A stretch of 64,000 bases of DNA from an uncultured Gammaproteobacteria bacterium (lineage in GTDB: Bacteria > Pseudomonadota > Gammaproteobacteria > Arenicellales > JAANXG01), in the NCBI GenBank assembly GCA_947259705.1, contig CAMYNL010000004.1, positions 88,658-152,657 of the forward strand. The letters run 5' to 3'. A program made the position numbers and the translations under genes. Shown here piece after piece: positions 8,249 through 17,562 of the stretch. The notes beneath the pieces were generated by a model that saw nothing but the letters and a program-made list of their open reading frames with translations, ran no database searches and was not told the DNA's origin. Numbering within the stretch: the first letter of the stretch is position 1; every line of letters begins with the position of its first letter.

Positions 8249-8881
8249 ATGAATATCTTGGCGATTGGCGCACATTTTGATGACGTCGAACTGGGTTGTG
8301 GAGGCGCATTGGCTCGCCACGCGCACATGGGCGATAACGTCTATGTCTATGTTGCTACTGTCTCAGGATTTTCGAACCAGTACAAACAGGAAGTACGATC
8401 TAGCGCAACCGCGCTTGCAGAGGCGCGTGAGGCGATGAATATACTTCGCGTGAAGGAATTGTTATGTGGCGGCTTCAAGACGCTCGAAGTTGAGTTCGTA
8501 GACGCACTGAACATAGAGATTCTCAAGATCGCACAGGAGAAAAAAATAGATCAGGTTTATGCCCATTGGGCAGGGGATATCCATCATGATCATGCGGCTG
8601 TGGCCAAGGCTTCTCTGCACAGCTGTCGACATGTGCCGAGGATGTTGATGTATCGTAGCAACTGGTACCACTCCACCTTGGAATTTCGGGGGAACTTTTA
8701 CGTTGACGTAACCAAGTACTGGGACATAAAGGAAAGGGCCATCCTTGCCCACGTCACGGAAGTGGACCGCACTGGGGAGAAATGGACAAGCTTCTTCAAG
8801 AACGAAGCGGAAAACGCCGGTCAGCGCATTGGCGTTAGGTACGCCGAGGTATTCGAAGTGGTCAAGTGGTTGGAAGTTTGA
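8249..8881 (+). CDS. PIG-L family deacetylase
   Basis: A 210-residue zinc-dependent de-N-acetylase of the GlcNAc-PI deacetylase family. The metal-binding motif AHFDDVELGCGG is at residues 8-19 (the usual proline is phenylalanine), with HWAGDIHHDH further on supplying the second zinc histidine. It should remove an acetyl or similar acyl group from an amino sugar. A Shine-Dalgarno-like AAGGAAGG precedes the ATG. It lies 86 bp after the PseG-like gene and 31 bp before a methyltransferase. In a nonulosonic acid setting it could expose an amine for another substituent such as formyl or methyl; the actual substrate is unknown. Confidence 0.88.
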   Translation: MNILAIGAHFDDVELGCGGALARHAHMGDNVYVYVATVSGFSNQYKQEVRSSATALAEAREAMNILRVKELLCGGFKTLEVEFVDALNIEILKIAQEKKIDQVYAHWAGDIHHDHAAVAKASLHSCRHVPRMLMYRSNWYHSTLEFRGNFYVDVTKYWDIKERAILAHVTEVDRTGEKWTSFFKNEAENAGQRIGVRYAEVFEVVKWLEV

Positions 8882-8912
8882 ACAGAATGTCGACCGATTG
8901 GGGTTTCGACAC

Positions 8913-9809
8913 ATGAACGTATGTCCAGTTTGCGGGGCGAAGAATATTCAGCTTTTCATGAAGGGTGTCTTCGATTGCAAGGCAACCAAAGTAATGGAGT
9001 GCGGTCAATGCGGCCTGCAGTTTCTTCATCCGCTGATGACGGAAAAGGAGGAGGAAGAATACTATGCAGGCTATTATACCAAGCAGCAGGATAGACATTA
9101 CAGAAAGATCAGGTTGCCGGAGATACAACGGAGAGCCTTCGAGCATTACGATCAGTACCGCGCCAACTATCTGGAATTGATCTCCGGGTGCAGGACCATA
9201 CTGGAGATAGGAAGCGGGACCGGCGGTTTTCTGAGATTCACGAGACAATATAATCCGACAGCGAGGTTGGTGACCGTTGAACGCTGTCGCGATAACGTTG
9301 ACTTCATCAACCAGTGCTTCGGAGACAGTGTTGAGGTGGTCGGAAGTCTGGAGGGGGTAGAAGGATCAGGATTATTTGATCTGATTGGTGCGTTCGGTGT
9401 GTTGGAACACGTGCGAAACAGCCAAAGCTTTCTATACAGTCTTCGCAAACATATTTCAACTGGAGGGCGGATTGCGCTGAACGTCCCGAATAAGGCGAAT
9501 GCGTTGGTTTATGACTACGCCCTGGAGGAGTTCAGAAAATTTACGTATATGAAACAGCACTACTACACCTTCACTGAGCAGGCATTCGAGGTGCTTGCGG
9601 CGCAGACAGCGTTGCAGATAGAGAAATTTCATTATATGCAGGTTTGGGGCTTGGATAATCATCTTTCATGGTTACGATATGGGGAGCCAAGGGATTTCAG
9701 CGACATTACCAGGCTGCTTTCGCAGAAGACGATCGACTCGTACAACAGCGATATGATCGAGCGAAAGAAAACTGACTTGATGATGGCTGTACTAAGGCTG
9801 GGAGCGTGA
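8913..9809 (+). CDS. SAM-dependent methyltransferase with N-terminal zinc ribbon
   Basis: A 298-residue protein that starts with MNVCPVCG, then CGQCGL, forming a four-cysteine knuckle, and continues into a class I methyltransferase with LEIGSGTGGF as motif I and LNVPNKAN as post-motif. This layout matches the methyltransferase-23 group that is frequent in O-antigen and deoxysugar clusters. ATG 8913 is chosen because it begins at the cysteine ribbon; an upstream ATG at 8745 lies inside the deacetylase gene in another frame. Substrate unknown, probably a sugar of this locus. Confidence 0.83.
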   Translation: MNVCPVCGAKNIQLFMKGVFDCKATKVMECGQCGLQFLHPLMTEKEEEEYYAGYYTKQQDRHYRKIRLPEIQRRAFEHYDQYRANYLELISGCRTILEIGSGTGGFLRFTRQYNPTARLVTVERCRDNVDFINQCFGDSVEVVGSLEGVEGSGLFDLIGAFGVLEHVRNSQSFLYSLRKHISTGGRIALNVPNKANALVYDYALEEFRKFTYMKQHYYTFTEQAFEVLAAQTALQIEKFHYMQVWGLDNHLSWLRYGEPRDFSDITRLLSQKTIDSYNSDMIERKKTDLMMAVLRLGA

Positions 9810-9812
9810 GCA

Positions 9813-10688
9813 GTGCGGATAGATAAATCTCTGAGATTTGCTAGACGATGGCTGGTTCCGCCCGGCATTTACGATTTGTTGAAAAATGTCAAGCAAGGTA
9901 AATGCCGCAGGCCAGGGAATCTGACCCGCGAAGAAATCGTGCTCTTGGAAGAAAATCAGTTACTTAAGGATCGTCATTTGGGGTCTCGGTGTTTCATTCT
10001 TGGCGCCGGCCCGTCAATACGGGAGCAGGATATTTCCAAGCTCCAAGGGGAGTATGTTATCAGCGTAAGCAATACGTTCGTTCATCCCGAGTTTTCGCGC
10101 ATCAGGCCTAGATATCATGCCTTGCCACCGCTCATCAAGAACCATGGAGTATTGCACTCTGAGGAAAAGTTTATGGGCTGGCTGCGGGCTATGGAGATAC
10201 GCACGGTTAATGCAGAGATGTTCATGCACATCGGAGATAGGGAACTTGTTGAACGAAACGGACTTTTCAGGAACCGGACAATACACTGGGTGGAGTACCA
10301 GAGCGAATGGGATGAAAGCTTTGATACCCCGGTCGATCTGACTTGTATTCCGTCGATATGGTCGGTTTCCGAGCTTGCGTTAACGGCGGCGCTCTACCTT
10401 GGGTTTGACAAGATCTATCTACTTGGAATTGATCATGACTGGTTCAATGGGGTGCTGGTGTATTTCTACGACCACACAAAGGACCACTCTCTACGCCCAG
10501 ACGAGAAGGACCTGGCTTTCATAGACAGCGAATTCCAGATGCGGAGACATTCGAAAATCTTTAGAAAATATAAATACCTCTACTCGATCAAAAATAACAT
10601 ATACAACGCCAATGCGGATCCCGATCATTACATGGACACGTTTCCGAAAGTGGAGTTCGATACATTGTTTAGCCAGCACGCTGCGTAA
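9813..10688 (+). CDS. DUF115 / MptE-like protein related to Maf flagellin glycosylation factors
   Basis: A 291-residue protein with FILGAGPSIREQD near residues 61-73 and LGFDKIYLLGIDHDW, the two halves of the DUF115/6-hydroxymethylpterin diphosphokinase MptE-like fold. The same domain is the core of Maf proteins, which transfer pseudaminic or legionaminic acid to flagellin. It is shorter than full Maf proteins and has one core domain only. GTG 9813 is 3 bases after the preceding stop. Given the nonulosonic acid genes upstream, a transferase role is attractive, but folate-type chemistry or a carbohydrate-modifying role cannot be excluded. Confidence 0.75.
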   Translation: MRIDKSLRFARRWLVPPGIYDLLKNVKQGKCRRPGNLTREEIVLLEENQLLKDRHLGSRCFILGAGPSIREQDISKLQGEYVISVSNTFVHPEFSRIRPRYHALPPLIKNHGVLHSEEKFMGWLRAMEIRTVNAEMFMHIGDRELVERNGLFRNRTIHWVEYQSEWDESFDTPVDLTCIPSIWSVSELALTAALYLGFDKIYLLGIDHDWFNGVLVYFYDHTKDHSLRPDEKDLAFIDSEFQMRRHSKIFRKYKYLYSIKNNIYNANADPDHYMDTFPKVEFDTLFSQHAA

Positions 10689-11108
10689 AGTAACATGGGT
10701 CTTAGGCAATTTAGAAAAACTATTCAGAGGGCGCTCTAGGCAAGTCGAGGTTTGCATGCCTGGCGTTCTTGTAAAAAAATGGTTGTGCGGCCGCCGCTGG
10801 AGTTTCATATTTCACTTCCGGTAAAGTTTGTGAATTTCCATCAAATAGCGAGCCAAGGTTCAAGCTACCATTTACTGCGATTTGTTCGTTGGTCGTTGCT
10901 CTGTATCAATGTCGGCGAGTCATTTTGACCCGTCTATAGGTATCTCGCTGAACCAGTGTTCCAAAATTCTGCATATAAAAAGACTGAAAGGCGATATGAA
11001 GATTTCGCGGTTTGGTTCCGCGCGAGATCAATAACTATATCTGTCGATGCATGACTCATAGACATTGCGACAAAGGCTGGTATATGCCTACTTGAGAGAT
11101 CTTGATAA
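10689..11108. other. 420-bp A+T-rich stretch without a supported gene
   Basis: No open frame here has a family signature or codon use like its neighbours. A run of seven A lies near 10775 without a matching hairpin, and no clear promoter was found. It separates the nonulosonic acid block from the next methyltransferase pair and may be the remains of an insertion or deletion. Confidence 0.5.
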
Positions 11109-11783
11109 ATGTGGAAATTTGCAAGAGAAATTGGTAACAAGATTAATAGAGCCGTTCTGCTAAAACGGCAAAGCTGGTTAACTAGAGTAGCAGGTGTAAT
11201 ACACGTGGGAGCGAATACGGGCCAAGAACGTGAGTTGTATGAACAGTATGGCCTTCATGTCGTATGGATAGAGCCAATACCGGAAGTATTTCTGCAATTA
11301 AGAAAGAACATTGGCGAATATGAAAATCAGACAGCGTATCAGGCCTTGATAACTGATAAGGACAATGGTACGTACGATTTTTATGTTGCAAACAACGACG
11401 GAGCCTCGTCATCTATTTTGGAATTAGGTCTGCATAGGGATGTCTGGCCAAGTGTAGAATATGAAGACAGATTGTCGCTACGGAGCATGACCTTAGACAC
11501 GCTGCTGCAAGATAAAGGCCTTTCGGGCGATATATATGATGCGCTTGTCATGGATACACAGGGCTCGGAGCTGCTTGTGCTGAAAGGTGCTACCAGATTC
11601 TTGGAGCGTTGCGAGTATGTTCAAACGGAAGCGGCGGATTTTGATGCTTACAAAGGATGTTGCAAGGTCAACGATATTACAGCGTATTTAGAATCCAAGG
11701 GCTTTAGGCTTCTGAAATCTTGGCCCTTCGCCAAACACGCCAACGGTGGGCAATATTTTGATTTACTTTATAAAAATAAATGA
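11109..11783 (+). CDS. FkbM family methyltransferase
   Basis: A 224-residue FkbM-type O-methyltransferase. VIHVGANTGQERELYEQYG is the SAM-binding loop, WIEPIPE ends the second strand with its acidic residue, and ALVMDTQGSELLVLKGA is the characteristic FkbM motif with the usual D-x-x-G-x-E pattern. FkbM enzymes methylate hydroxyls on polyketides and many surface sugars. It is coupled to the following gene by an ATGA overlap. The glycan position modified is unknown. Confidence 0.87.
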   Translation: MWKFAREIGNKINRAVLLKRQSWLTRVAGVIHVGANTGQERELYEQYGLHVVWIEPIPEVFLQLRKNIGEYENQTAYQALITDKDNGTYDFYVANNDGASSSILELGLHRDVWPSVEYEDRLSLRSMTLDTLLQDKGLSGDIYDALVMDTQGSELLVLKGATRFLERCEYVQTEAADFDAYKGCCKVNDITAYLESKGFRLLKSWPFAKHANGGQYFDLLYKNK

Positions 11784-12484
11784 GAATCAACATAAAAAAA
11801 ATGTTGGGTCCTAGGGGCCTGGGGCTTTATGATTTTGTCGCGCAGCCTGAACTAACTGCTAAGTGGGGCGGTGCATTTAACGGGCAGGAGTTTAGGCGCG
11901 CTATATTTGATGAGCTATGTGAATCGATATCATTTGAGGCGATCATTGAAACGGGCACGTATCGCGGAAATACGACGGCTTACATGGCCAAGGCAAAGAT
12001 CCCAATTTATACGGTGGAATTCAATGCACGCAACCATAGCTATGTGTTTATACGATTTATTTTTAACTCGAAAGTGCATGTGGCGAATAATGACAGTCGA
12101 GCGTTTTTAAACGATCTTGCTCTGAAAATCGATGTTCCCAAAGAAAAAGTATTTTTCTATTTGGATGCACATTGGAATGCAGATTTGCCGCTAAGGAAGG
12201 AACTGGAGATAATATTTTCTACTTGGCGAGACTCGATAGTCATGATCGACGACTTTGAAGTACCAGGTACGGGATACGCTTTCGATGATTATGGCGCGGG
12301 CAACGTCCTGAATCTGCAGTATTTGCGGAAAACCCGTTACTTCGACGACTATAAGATATATTTTCCCGCTAAAGATGAAAATTCCGAAACCGGACAGAAA
12401 AGGGGCTGCGTCGTGCTCACCAATTCGCGAAAATGTGCGGAAGTATTAAATCAATCAAATACGTTGGTCGGTTGGAAAACATAG
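11780..12484 (+). CDS. Hypothetical SAM-methyltransferase-like protein
   Basis: A 234-residue protein with IIETGTYRGNTTAYMA, a variant of the SAM-binding loop, followed by the strand IYTVEFNARN, FFYLDAHWNADLPLRKELE and VMIDDFEVPG. This pattern resembles class I methyltransferases of the Methyltransf_24 or cephalosporin-hydroxylase type, where DAHW and DDF flank the active site. I do not recognise an assigned function. It is translationally coupled to the FkbM gene and ends 217 bp before a convergent sulfotransferase. Confidence 0.7.
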   Translation: MRINIKKMLGPRGLGLYDFVAQPELTAKWGGAFNGQEFRRAIFDELCESISFEAIIETGTYRGNTTAYMAKAKIPIYTVEFNARNHSYVFIRFIFNSKVHVANNDSRAFLNDLALKIDVPKEKVFFYLDAHWNADLPLRKELEIIFSTWRDSIVMIDDFEVPGTGYAFDDYGAGNVLNLQYLRKTRYFDDYKIYFPAKDENSETGQKRGCVVLTNSRKCAEVLNQSNTLVGWKT

Positions 12485-12701
12485 GCTACGTCGTGTGCTG
12501 CATTAGAGGACGCGTGCGTTTAGCGATACAATTACGAATGGCAAAACGTGACCTGGCGAGGTTTTATTAAAAGGCAGAAGCTGGAACAATCCGCTCAACG
12601 AAAAAACTCGGACGCAACTATAAAATTTAACTTGTCTAGAGCGTACACTGTCAACCGGAAAAGTCCCGATATCGCGATGGGGTTGAAAAACCTGTCGCTG
12701 G

Positions 12702-13676
12702 TTATTGAGATCGCAGTTGATACAGGCGTCGAAACAAAGCGTAGCCGGGCATTATTCGAAGTATGTCCTTCAGTTGTTCAATATTACGTCGCTTCACATA
12801 CCAGGCAGCGCCTATGATAGGGAGAAATTGTATGGGCACAGTAGGTGCATAGGGGGGTGGTATCGGTCCCTTCTGATGGTGTAACCAGTGAGCTAACTGT
12901 TCGTGAACATGGCCATGGGGTGACCTCTCAATGTCGCCATTACCACGCTGATGGTATTGCGAGGTGTCTATGGCTTGAGAGGCATTCTTCAAATTCTTTT
13001 CGGAAACTTCCAGCCCGTTCTCAGTAAGAAATTTTCTAAGCTTATGGGCTATTTGCAAAGGATCACTCATAAGCATCGCGTGCGAGATCAGTAAACGCGG
13101 ATATCTGTCGGAAACAACGACCGCAGCGCGAGTGTAGCTGTACCAAAGATCAAGACCGATTTGAATTGGTATTGAAGTCATATCTTCTATCGAAAACGCG
13201 GTTTCCTCTGGTGCGCGCCACAAAACTATGCAGAGCGGATTCACAAACTTTTCCCAGACGGGCAGGGTCATACAGAAACGCGCGTCTTTCCAGACGGCCA
13301 ACGAGTCGCTAGGGGAAATGTGTTCGATAATCTCTTTCATGCGAAAGCTAAGTTCGTCCCCCGTTTCTAGTGGCGCTGAAACGGGTTTGTAATGCCCACA
13401 CCAATGCCAGGAACTAAGCGCCTTGTAGACTTCTCTGGCACTGAGACCTGTGCTCTCAAGAAATTTACGTGCAGGATTGGGGTAAGAGCGAGAGAGAATT
13501 GCCTCGTTTACACGAAGTATGGCTATACTTTCAAAGTAACCGTACTTGTTATGTTTGCTGCCTCTTTTTAATTCTCTGCGTGGTCCTACATCCAGACCCA
13601 ACTCCGCAAGCATTGAGGTTAGGGCCGATGAGCCGCTCCTAGGGGCGCTGAGCACGACCACGACTTTTGGTTTCAT
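12702..13676 (-). CDS. Sulfotransferase family protein
   Basis: A 324-residue cytosolic-type sulfotransferase. The 5'-phosphosulfate loop SAPRSGSSAL is at residues 9-18 and is the PAPS-binding P-loop. A conserved internal WKDARFC and a later RAPEETAFSIEDM may carry the 3'-phosphate contacts. It should sulfate a sugar hydroxyl using PAPS. It is the last gene of a minus-strand operon and overlaps the upstream glycosyltransferase by 4 bases (ATGA). A PAPS synthesis gene is not in the window. Confidence 0.82.
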   Translation of the reverse strand: MKPKVVVVLSAPRSGSSALTSMLAELGLDVGPRRELKRGSKHNKYGYFESIAILRVNEAILSRSYPNPARKFLESTGLSAREVYKALSSWHWCGHYKPVSAPLETGDELSFRMKEIIEHISPSDSLAVWKDARFCMTLPVWEKFVNPLCIVLWRAPEETAFSIEDMTSIPIQIGLDLWYSYTRAAVVVSDRYPRLLISHAMLMSDPLQIAHKLRKFLTENGLEVSEKNLKNASQAIDTSQYHQRGNGDIERSPHGHVHEQLAHWLHHQKGPIPPPYAPTVPIQFLPIIGAAWYVKRRNIEQLKDILRIMPGYALFRRLYQLRSQ

Positions 13677-14629
13677 CTCGGATGTAATCTAGCGTTCCGA
13701 TTATTGAATACGCTGCGAAGCTGGGAAAACTTGCTCACCACTGCCCGTGTCATGAAGCGAAAAAGATACGAACTGGAAATCTTTCCGGGGGATCGCATGA
13801 GCATATGAAGACAATGTCGACTCGTAATGGTCACGTCCCCTTGTCGAGACGCCTTATGTAGAATTAGGAGATCCGCACGGTCACGAAACACGGTTTTCAA
13901 TCGAACTCTTTCCGTCTCCGTGTAGTCACTTAGCATTTCATCGACGTGATCGTCCAGTCTGGAAAGATTCCGTATGTGGGCGTCGTAGTCCGCGTTATGT
14001 AGTCCTGAGGGATGTACTCGGTACTCAGACAATGGTTCGTTACAGAATTTGCACTCGTGTTCCTTCGCTAAACGCAGACAAAGATCGTAGTCTTCGTAGA
14101 GAGTCATATCTTCGTCAAAGCCTCCGATATTTGTGAGAATGTCCTTGCGAACCATCAGACATCTCGGCGCACTTCCCAGCATTCCAAGCATAGGCTCAAA
14201 GATATTTCCCTGCAGTGGAGTTTCAAATCTAAGGCCTCTGAAACTGCCAGCTTCGTCGATGATGCGGACCTGAGAGTATACCCATCCAACGTCGGAGTTC
14301 TGGTCGAGGATCGCGTGCTCATTTTCCAGTTTTTTTGAGCACAGTCGATCATCGCCGTCCAACCAGGTGATGAGGTCTCCGGTGGCTGCGAGAATTCCTG
14401 AATTTCGGTTCTTAGATATCCCACAATTTGAACTGTGATAAACCGGTTTTATCCAATCTGGGAATTTCCTTGCATAGTGGTCGATCAGGAGCTGCGAACC
14501 GTCCGTCGAACAGTCATCCGCTATAACGATTTCATGAGGCGTTAAACTTTGTGCGATGCCGCTATCAACGGCTTCGGCAAGCAGTTCCTTCTGGTTGTAT
14601 GAGGTGATTACCAGGCTGATTCGAGCCAT
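13673..14629 (-). CDS. GT2 family glycosyltransferase
   Basis: A 318-residue inverting glycosyltransferase of GT-A fold. SLVITSYNQKELLAEAV opens the domain, IVIADDCSTDGS binds the nucleotide, and ITWLDGDDRL carries the metal-binding DxD. The C-terminal third has no recognised domain. It should add one sugar to a lipid-linked glycan at the cytoplasmic face of the inner membrane. It lies 6 bp after the methyltransferase gene and overlaps the sulfotransferase, so the three form a cassette. Donor and acceptor unknown. Confidence 0.87.
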   Translation of the reverse strand: MARISLVITSYNQKELLAEAVDSGIAQSLTPHEIVIADDCSTDGSQLLIDHYARKFPDWIKPVYHSSNCGISKNRNSGILAATGDLITWLDGDDRLCSKKLENEHAILDQNSDVGWVYSQVRIIDEAGSFRGLRFETPLQGNIFEPMLGMLGSAPRCLMVRKDILTNIGGFDEDMTLYEDYDLCLRLAKEHECKFCNEPLSEYRVHPSGLHNADYDAHIRNLSRLDDHVDEMLSDYTETERVRLKTVFRDRADLLILHKASRQGDVTITSRHCLHMLMRSPGKISSSYLFRFMTRAVVSKFSQLRSVFNNRNARLHPR

Positions 14630-14635
14630 ATTTCG

Positions 14636-15502
14636 CTATTTGGTTCTGAGCCAGAAGGAGCCCCCGTACCGGGAAACATCAGCCAAATCGGGCCTGTCAA
14701 ACACCGGGTCTATTAATGATCTCAAGGCGGTGTCCCGCGAGATAAAGGCATTCGGCAACAAAATGTCGAAGTTGTTGTGGCCTGCAAGCAGAGCTGCAGC
14801 CAGAAGGTATTGTTCGTTGTAGTAGCGATCTGTCCAGCTGGGAGGATAATCGCTGGGCAAAAATATATCGTGAACCTGCACCAAAACACCGTCTGCCAAC
14901 GCCGGCATTATCTCCAAGAAGAACACAGTCGCATCGGAGTTCATGAATGACCTGTGTGATCCGTCAAAAAACAATATGTCGTTGGCGCCTATTTGATCAA
15001 ATATGGACGTATCTTGTGCTTCGAGGGGGATTCGCAGTACGACATCGCAAATACCATCTATGTCGGCGCGCGGAGAGGGATCTATAGAAACTATGTTTGT
15101 GTCGAGGTCATGTTGGTTTACAGATGCTCGGGCGATTTTTGTAGAGATGCCCGATCCGATTTCCATGTACAAGCGCGGTCTGTATTGAGCAAGCATTGCA
15201 TACAGGCAAAACGAGTCGAGACCCGGCAGCCAGGGATTAGTCAGGATAGGTTTCCCGTTATAGTCCTCGAGGAGCCCATTTGTTTCAACGTACTCGTCCC
15301 TGAAGGCGAGAAGCTTTGTAAGCTCGCGCTCGTAGTTAATACGGAAGGACTCCAGGACTCCCGCGAGTGCTTGGTTGGTAGCACGATCATAACCCCATCG
15401 CGGTGAATTATCCGCCGAAGTCGGATAATTCAGCGCGATAGAATGCGCGTGCGTTTTGCCGAAAATCTTGCTCGCAATTTTTCGATATCGGTTCTTGGTC
15501 AT
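14636..15502 (-). CDS. Class I SAM-dependent methyltransferase (paralogue of the gene at 16638)
   Basis: A 288-residue methyltransferase-like protein. YMEIGSGIST is motif I, DILFFDGSH holds the acidic D and H typical of Methyltransf_24 members, and VQVHDIFLPSDYP follows. It shares this architecture with the plus-strand gene at 16638-17546, so the two are paralogues. ATG 15502 overlaps the upstream glycosyltransferase stop by 4 bases (ATGA) and is preferred to the longer start at 15544. Target is likely a sugar of this locus. Confidence 0.82.
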   Translation of the reverse strand: MTKNRYRKIASKIFGKTHAHSIALNYPTSADNSPRWGYDRATNQALAGVLESFRINYERELTKLLAFRDEYVETNGLLEDYNGKPILTNPWLPGLDSFCLYAMLAQYRPRLYMEIGSGISTKIARASVNQHDLDTNIVSIDPSPRADIDGICDVVLRIPLEAQDTSIFDQIGANDILFFDGSHRSFMNSDATVFFLEIMPALADGVLVQVHDIFLPSDYPPSWTDRYYNEQYLLAAALLAGHNNFDILLPNAFISRDTALRSLIDPVFDRPDLADVSRYGGSFWLRTK

Positions 15503-16245
15503 CTTCTGAGAGTTTCGCGCAGAGAACCGCGAACCCGGCGCCACAACATAGGAAGAGCTCTATTTCGTAGAATCTCGAAAGTCGAATAATATTTCCGCAT
15601 AACCAATCGTCTCTCCGGTTCCCACGAGGTTGACCAGCTAGCTCCTGAAGTCGCCATAACACATATATCACGGTCAAGATACTCGTAAACCGGACTCATG
15701 GCGAGAAAAACCTTAAGTATCCATTCGTAATCCGCAACAATCCTAAGTTCCTCGGAAAATAGACCTGTCTTCTGAAATAACGATCTCTTGGCGAAGATGG
15801 TTTGATGTATGATGGTCTTCCTCGCGAGAAAATCTCTTGTAATCATCTCCGGCTGTTTATGAGCCACCAGCCTCCCGTCAAGGTCCCATATTATGTTACC
15901 GTACAGAAATTCAAGCGACGTATTGGAAGAAAAATTGCGCGCCACGTCATCCAGTACCTCGTTATCTGCGAAGCGATCGTCAGAGTTCAAGAAGAAAACC
16001 ACCTCTCCGGTAGCGGCACAGATGCCTTTGTTCATGGCAGAATAGATCCCATCGTCCGGTTCGGACGTGAGATGAGCGATTGAATGCCGGTACTCCTGCA
16101 GTATGTCGAGTGTGCTATCAGTAGATCCACCATCGATAACTATGTGTTCGATATGAGGGTATGTCTGCCCGATGACACTTTTCAAACAAGCACGAACAGT
16201 GCTTTCGGAGTTCAGCGAAACGGTTACGATGGAGAACGTCAACAT
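15499..16245 (-). CDS. GT2 family glycosyltransferase (WcaA-like)
   Basis: A 248-residue glycosyltransferase. FSIVTVSLNSESTVRACLKS begins the GT-A fold, HIVIDGGSTDST binds nucleotide, ISEPDDGIYSAMNKG-type loop is present as SEPDDGIYSAMNKG, and FFLNSDDRF holds the DxD. It resembles the minus-strand gene at 17563-18363 closely in these motifs. It heads the four-gene minus-strand operon ending at 12702. Donor and acceptor sugars unknown. Confidence 0.87.
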   Translation of the reverse strand: MLTFSIVTVSLNSESTVRACLKSVIGQTYPHIEHIVIDGGSTDSTLDILQEYRHSIAHLTSEPDDGIYSAMNKGICAATGEVVFFLNSDDRFADNEVLDDVARNFSSNTSLEFLYGNIIWDLDGRLVAHKQPEMITRDFLARKTIIHQTIFAKRSLFQKTGLFSEELRIVADYEWILKVFLAMSPVYEYLDRDICVMATSGASWSTSWEPERRLVMRKYYSTFEILRNRALPMLWRRVRGSLRETLRR

Positions 16246-16637
16246 TCCACGAAGTAGAGTTCAGTGATCAGAAAAACCGCCGGACAGAAAATGCGATATG
16301 AGTGAAAATCTCTACGAGTGGAGTCTGTGTAGATCATGAAAGATGAAATAGAATCCGTACCGGAGACCATCGAGCCGATTTCATTCGTAGTCTGTTGTCA
16401 CGCACGTTCAGTACTAAGGTAGATCGATACACAGAAAACTCAAGGTCGGCGCGTGGACTCCTGCAGATAATGCTGCTTTGTGCGCGCGGCTGTACGACCG
16501 CAAGGGATAGCAGACTATCTTGGCTCCTCAGGGAGCGTTTATAATATCGCACGAAAAACAATGGTAGTCACTGCGTTCGAGATCGTGTCGGTTGCGATTT
16601 GCATACGAAGTTTGCTTGGTGTTCTGTAAATAGAATA
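16246..16637. other. 392-bp divergent intergenic region
   Basis: This gap separates the minus-strand operon from a plus-strand methyltransferase and so should hold two promoters. TATAAT is present at 16540-16545 with TTGGCT at 16520-16525; the 14-base spacer is shorter than the usual 17, so the call is weak. No coding frame with family signature was seen. Confidence 0.4.
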
Positions 16638-17546
16638 ATGAAACTACCGAAGGCATTGCGATGGGATCGCCTCAGGCTCCTCATGAGGAACAGGAAATCG
16701 CTGTACTTCGCGCCTCCGGGTCACTTTTATTCGCCGATCCCGGATCTCACCGAACTGCCACCTGAAGATCGGACCTTCGCGGAGCTGGAAACTGATGTTT
16801 CCATGTCCATCTCGTTGAACTCCGAGCAACAAAGAAAATTGGTAGCGCAATTGGCTCGCTACTCTGGAGAGTTTTGCTGGGGGATGGAAATTGACCCCGG
16901 TATGCGCTTTCATTTCAAACAGGAATGGTTCCGAGAAGGTGATGCGATAATCTTGTACGCCATGCTCCGCCACTTCAGGCCTAAACGGGTGATCGAGGTG
17001 GGATCAGGATTTTCCTCGGCGCTGATGCTCGATACAAACGATAAGTTTCTAAATGGAGAAATCGAGTTTACTTTTATAGAGCCCTATCCGGATCGGCTAA
17101 TGGGCATACTACGCGCCGAAGATTCGGCGCACAGCATTATAGAAGCGCCGGTCCAGCAAGTAGACCGGAATAGATTCAGCGAATTACAGGCTGGTGACAT
17201 GCTATTTGTTGATTCTTCCCATGTATCAAAAGCCGGCAGTGACGTGAATTATTTGATATTCGATATTGTTCCTTCATTGAAGGAAGGAGTGCTGATACAT
17301 TTTCACGACATTTTCTGGCCATTCGAATATCCGCGAGAATGGTTAGCGAGGGGGGTTGCGTGGAACGAGAATTACCTTATAAGGGCTTTTCTGCAATACA
17401 ACACGAGTATTGAAATGCTGCTTCTCAACAGTTACATAGGACAAAAAGAAAGCGCCTGGCTAGAGAAGAACCTGCCTATCTTTTTGGCAAACACCGGGGG
17501 TTCAATGTGGTTGCGGAAGCGCGAGGACGCGAGGGACGTGGCATGA
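16638..17546 (+). CDS. Class I SAM-dependent methyltransferase-like protein (paralogue of the gene at 14636)
   Basis: A 302-residue protein with VIEVGSGFSSALMLD as motif I, MLFVDSSHVSKAGSD as the acidic loop, and IHFHDIFWPFEYPREW. These are the same blocks in the same order as the minus-strand paralogue at 14636-15502. ATG 16638 is preferred to the TTG at 16599. It stands alone on the plus strand, flanked by minus-strand glycosyltransferases. Function on a glycan is likely but not shown. Confidence 0.8.
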   Translation: MKLPKALRWDRLRLLMRNRKSLYFAPPGHFYSPIPDLTELPPEDRTFAELETDVSMSISLNSEQQRKLVAQLARYSGEFCWGMEIDPGMRFHFKQEWFREGDAIILYAMLRHFRPKRVIEVGSGFSSALMLDTNDKFLNGEIEFTFIEPYPDRLMGILRAEDSAHSIIEAPVQQVDRNRFSELQAGDMLFVDSSHVSKAGSDVNYLIFDIVPSLKEGVLIHFHDIFWPFEYPREWLARGVAWNENYLIRAFLQYNTSIEMLLLNSYIGQKESAWLEKNLPIFLANTGGSMWLRKREDARDVA

Positions 17547-17562
17547 AAATCACACAAGCCTT

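Noticed and set aside
12548-12817. An 89-codon plus-strand frame near the end of the sulfotransferase
   Set aside because: It runs into the 3' end of the sulfotransferase on the other strand and shows no signature.
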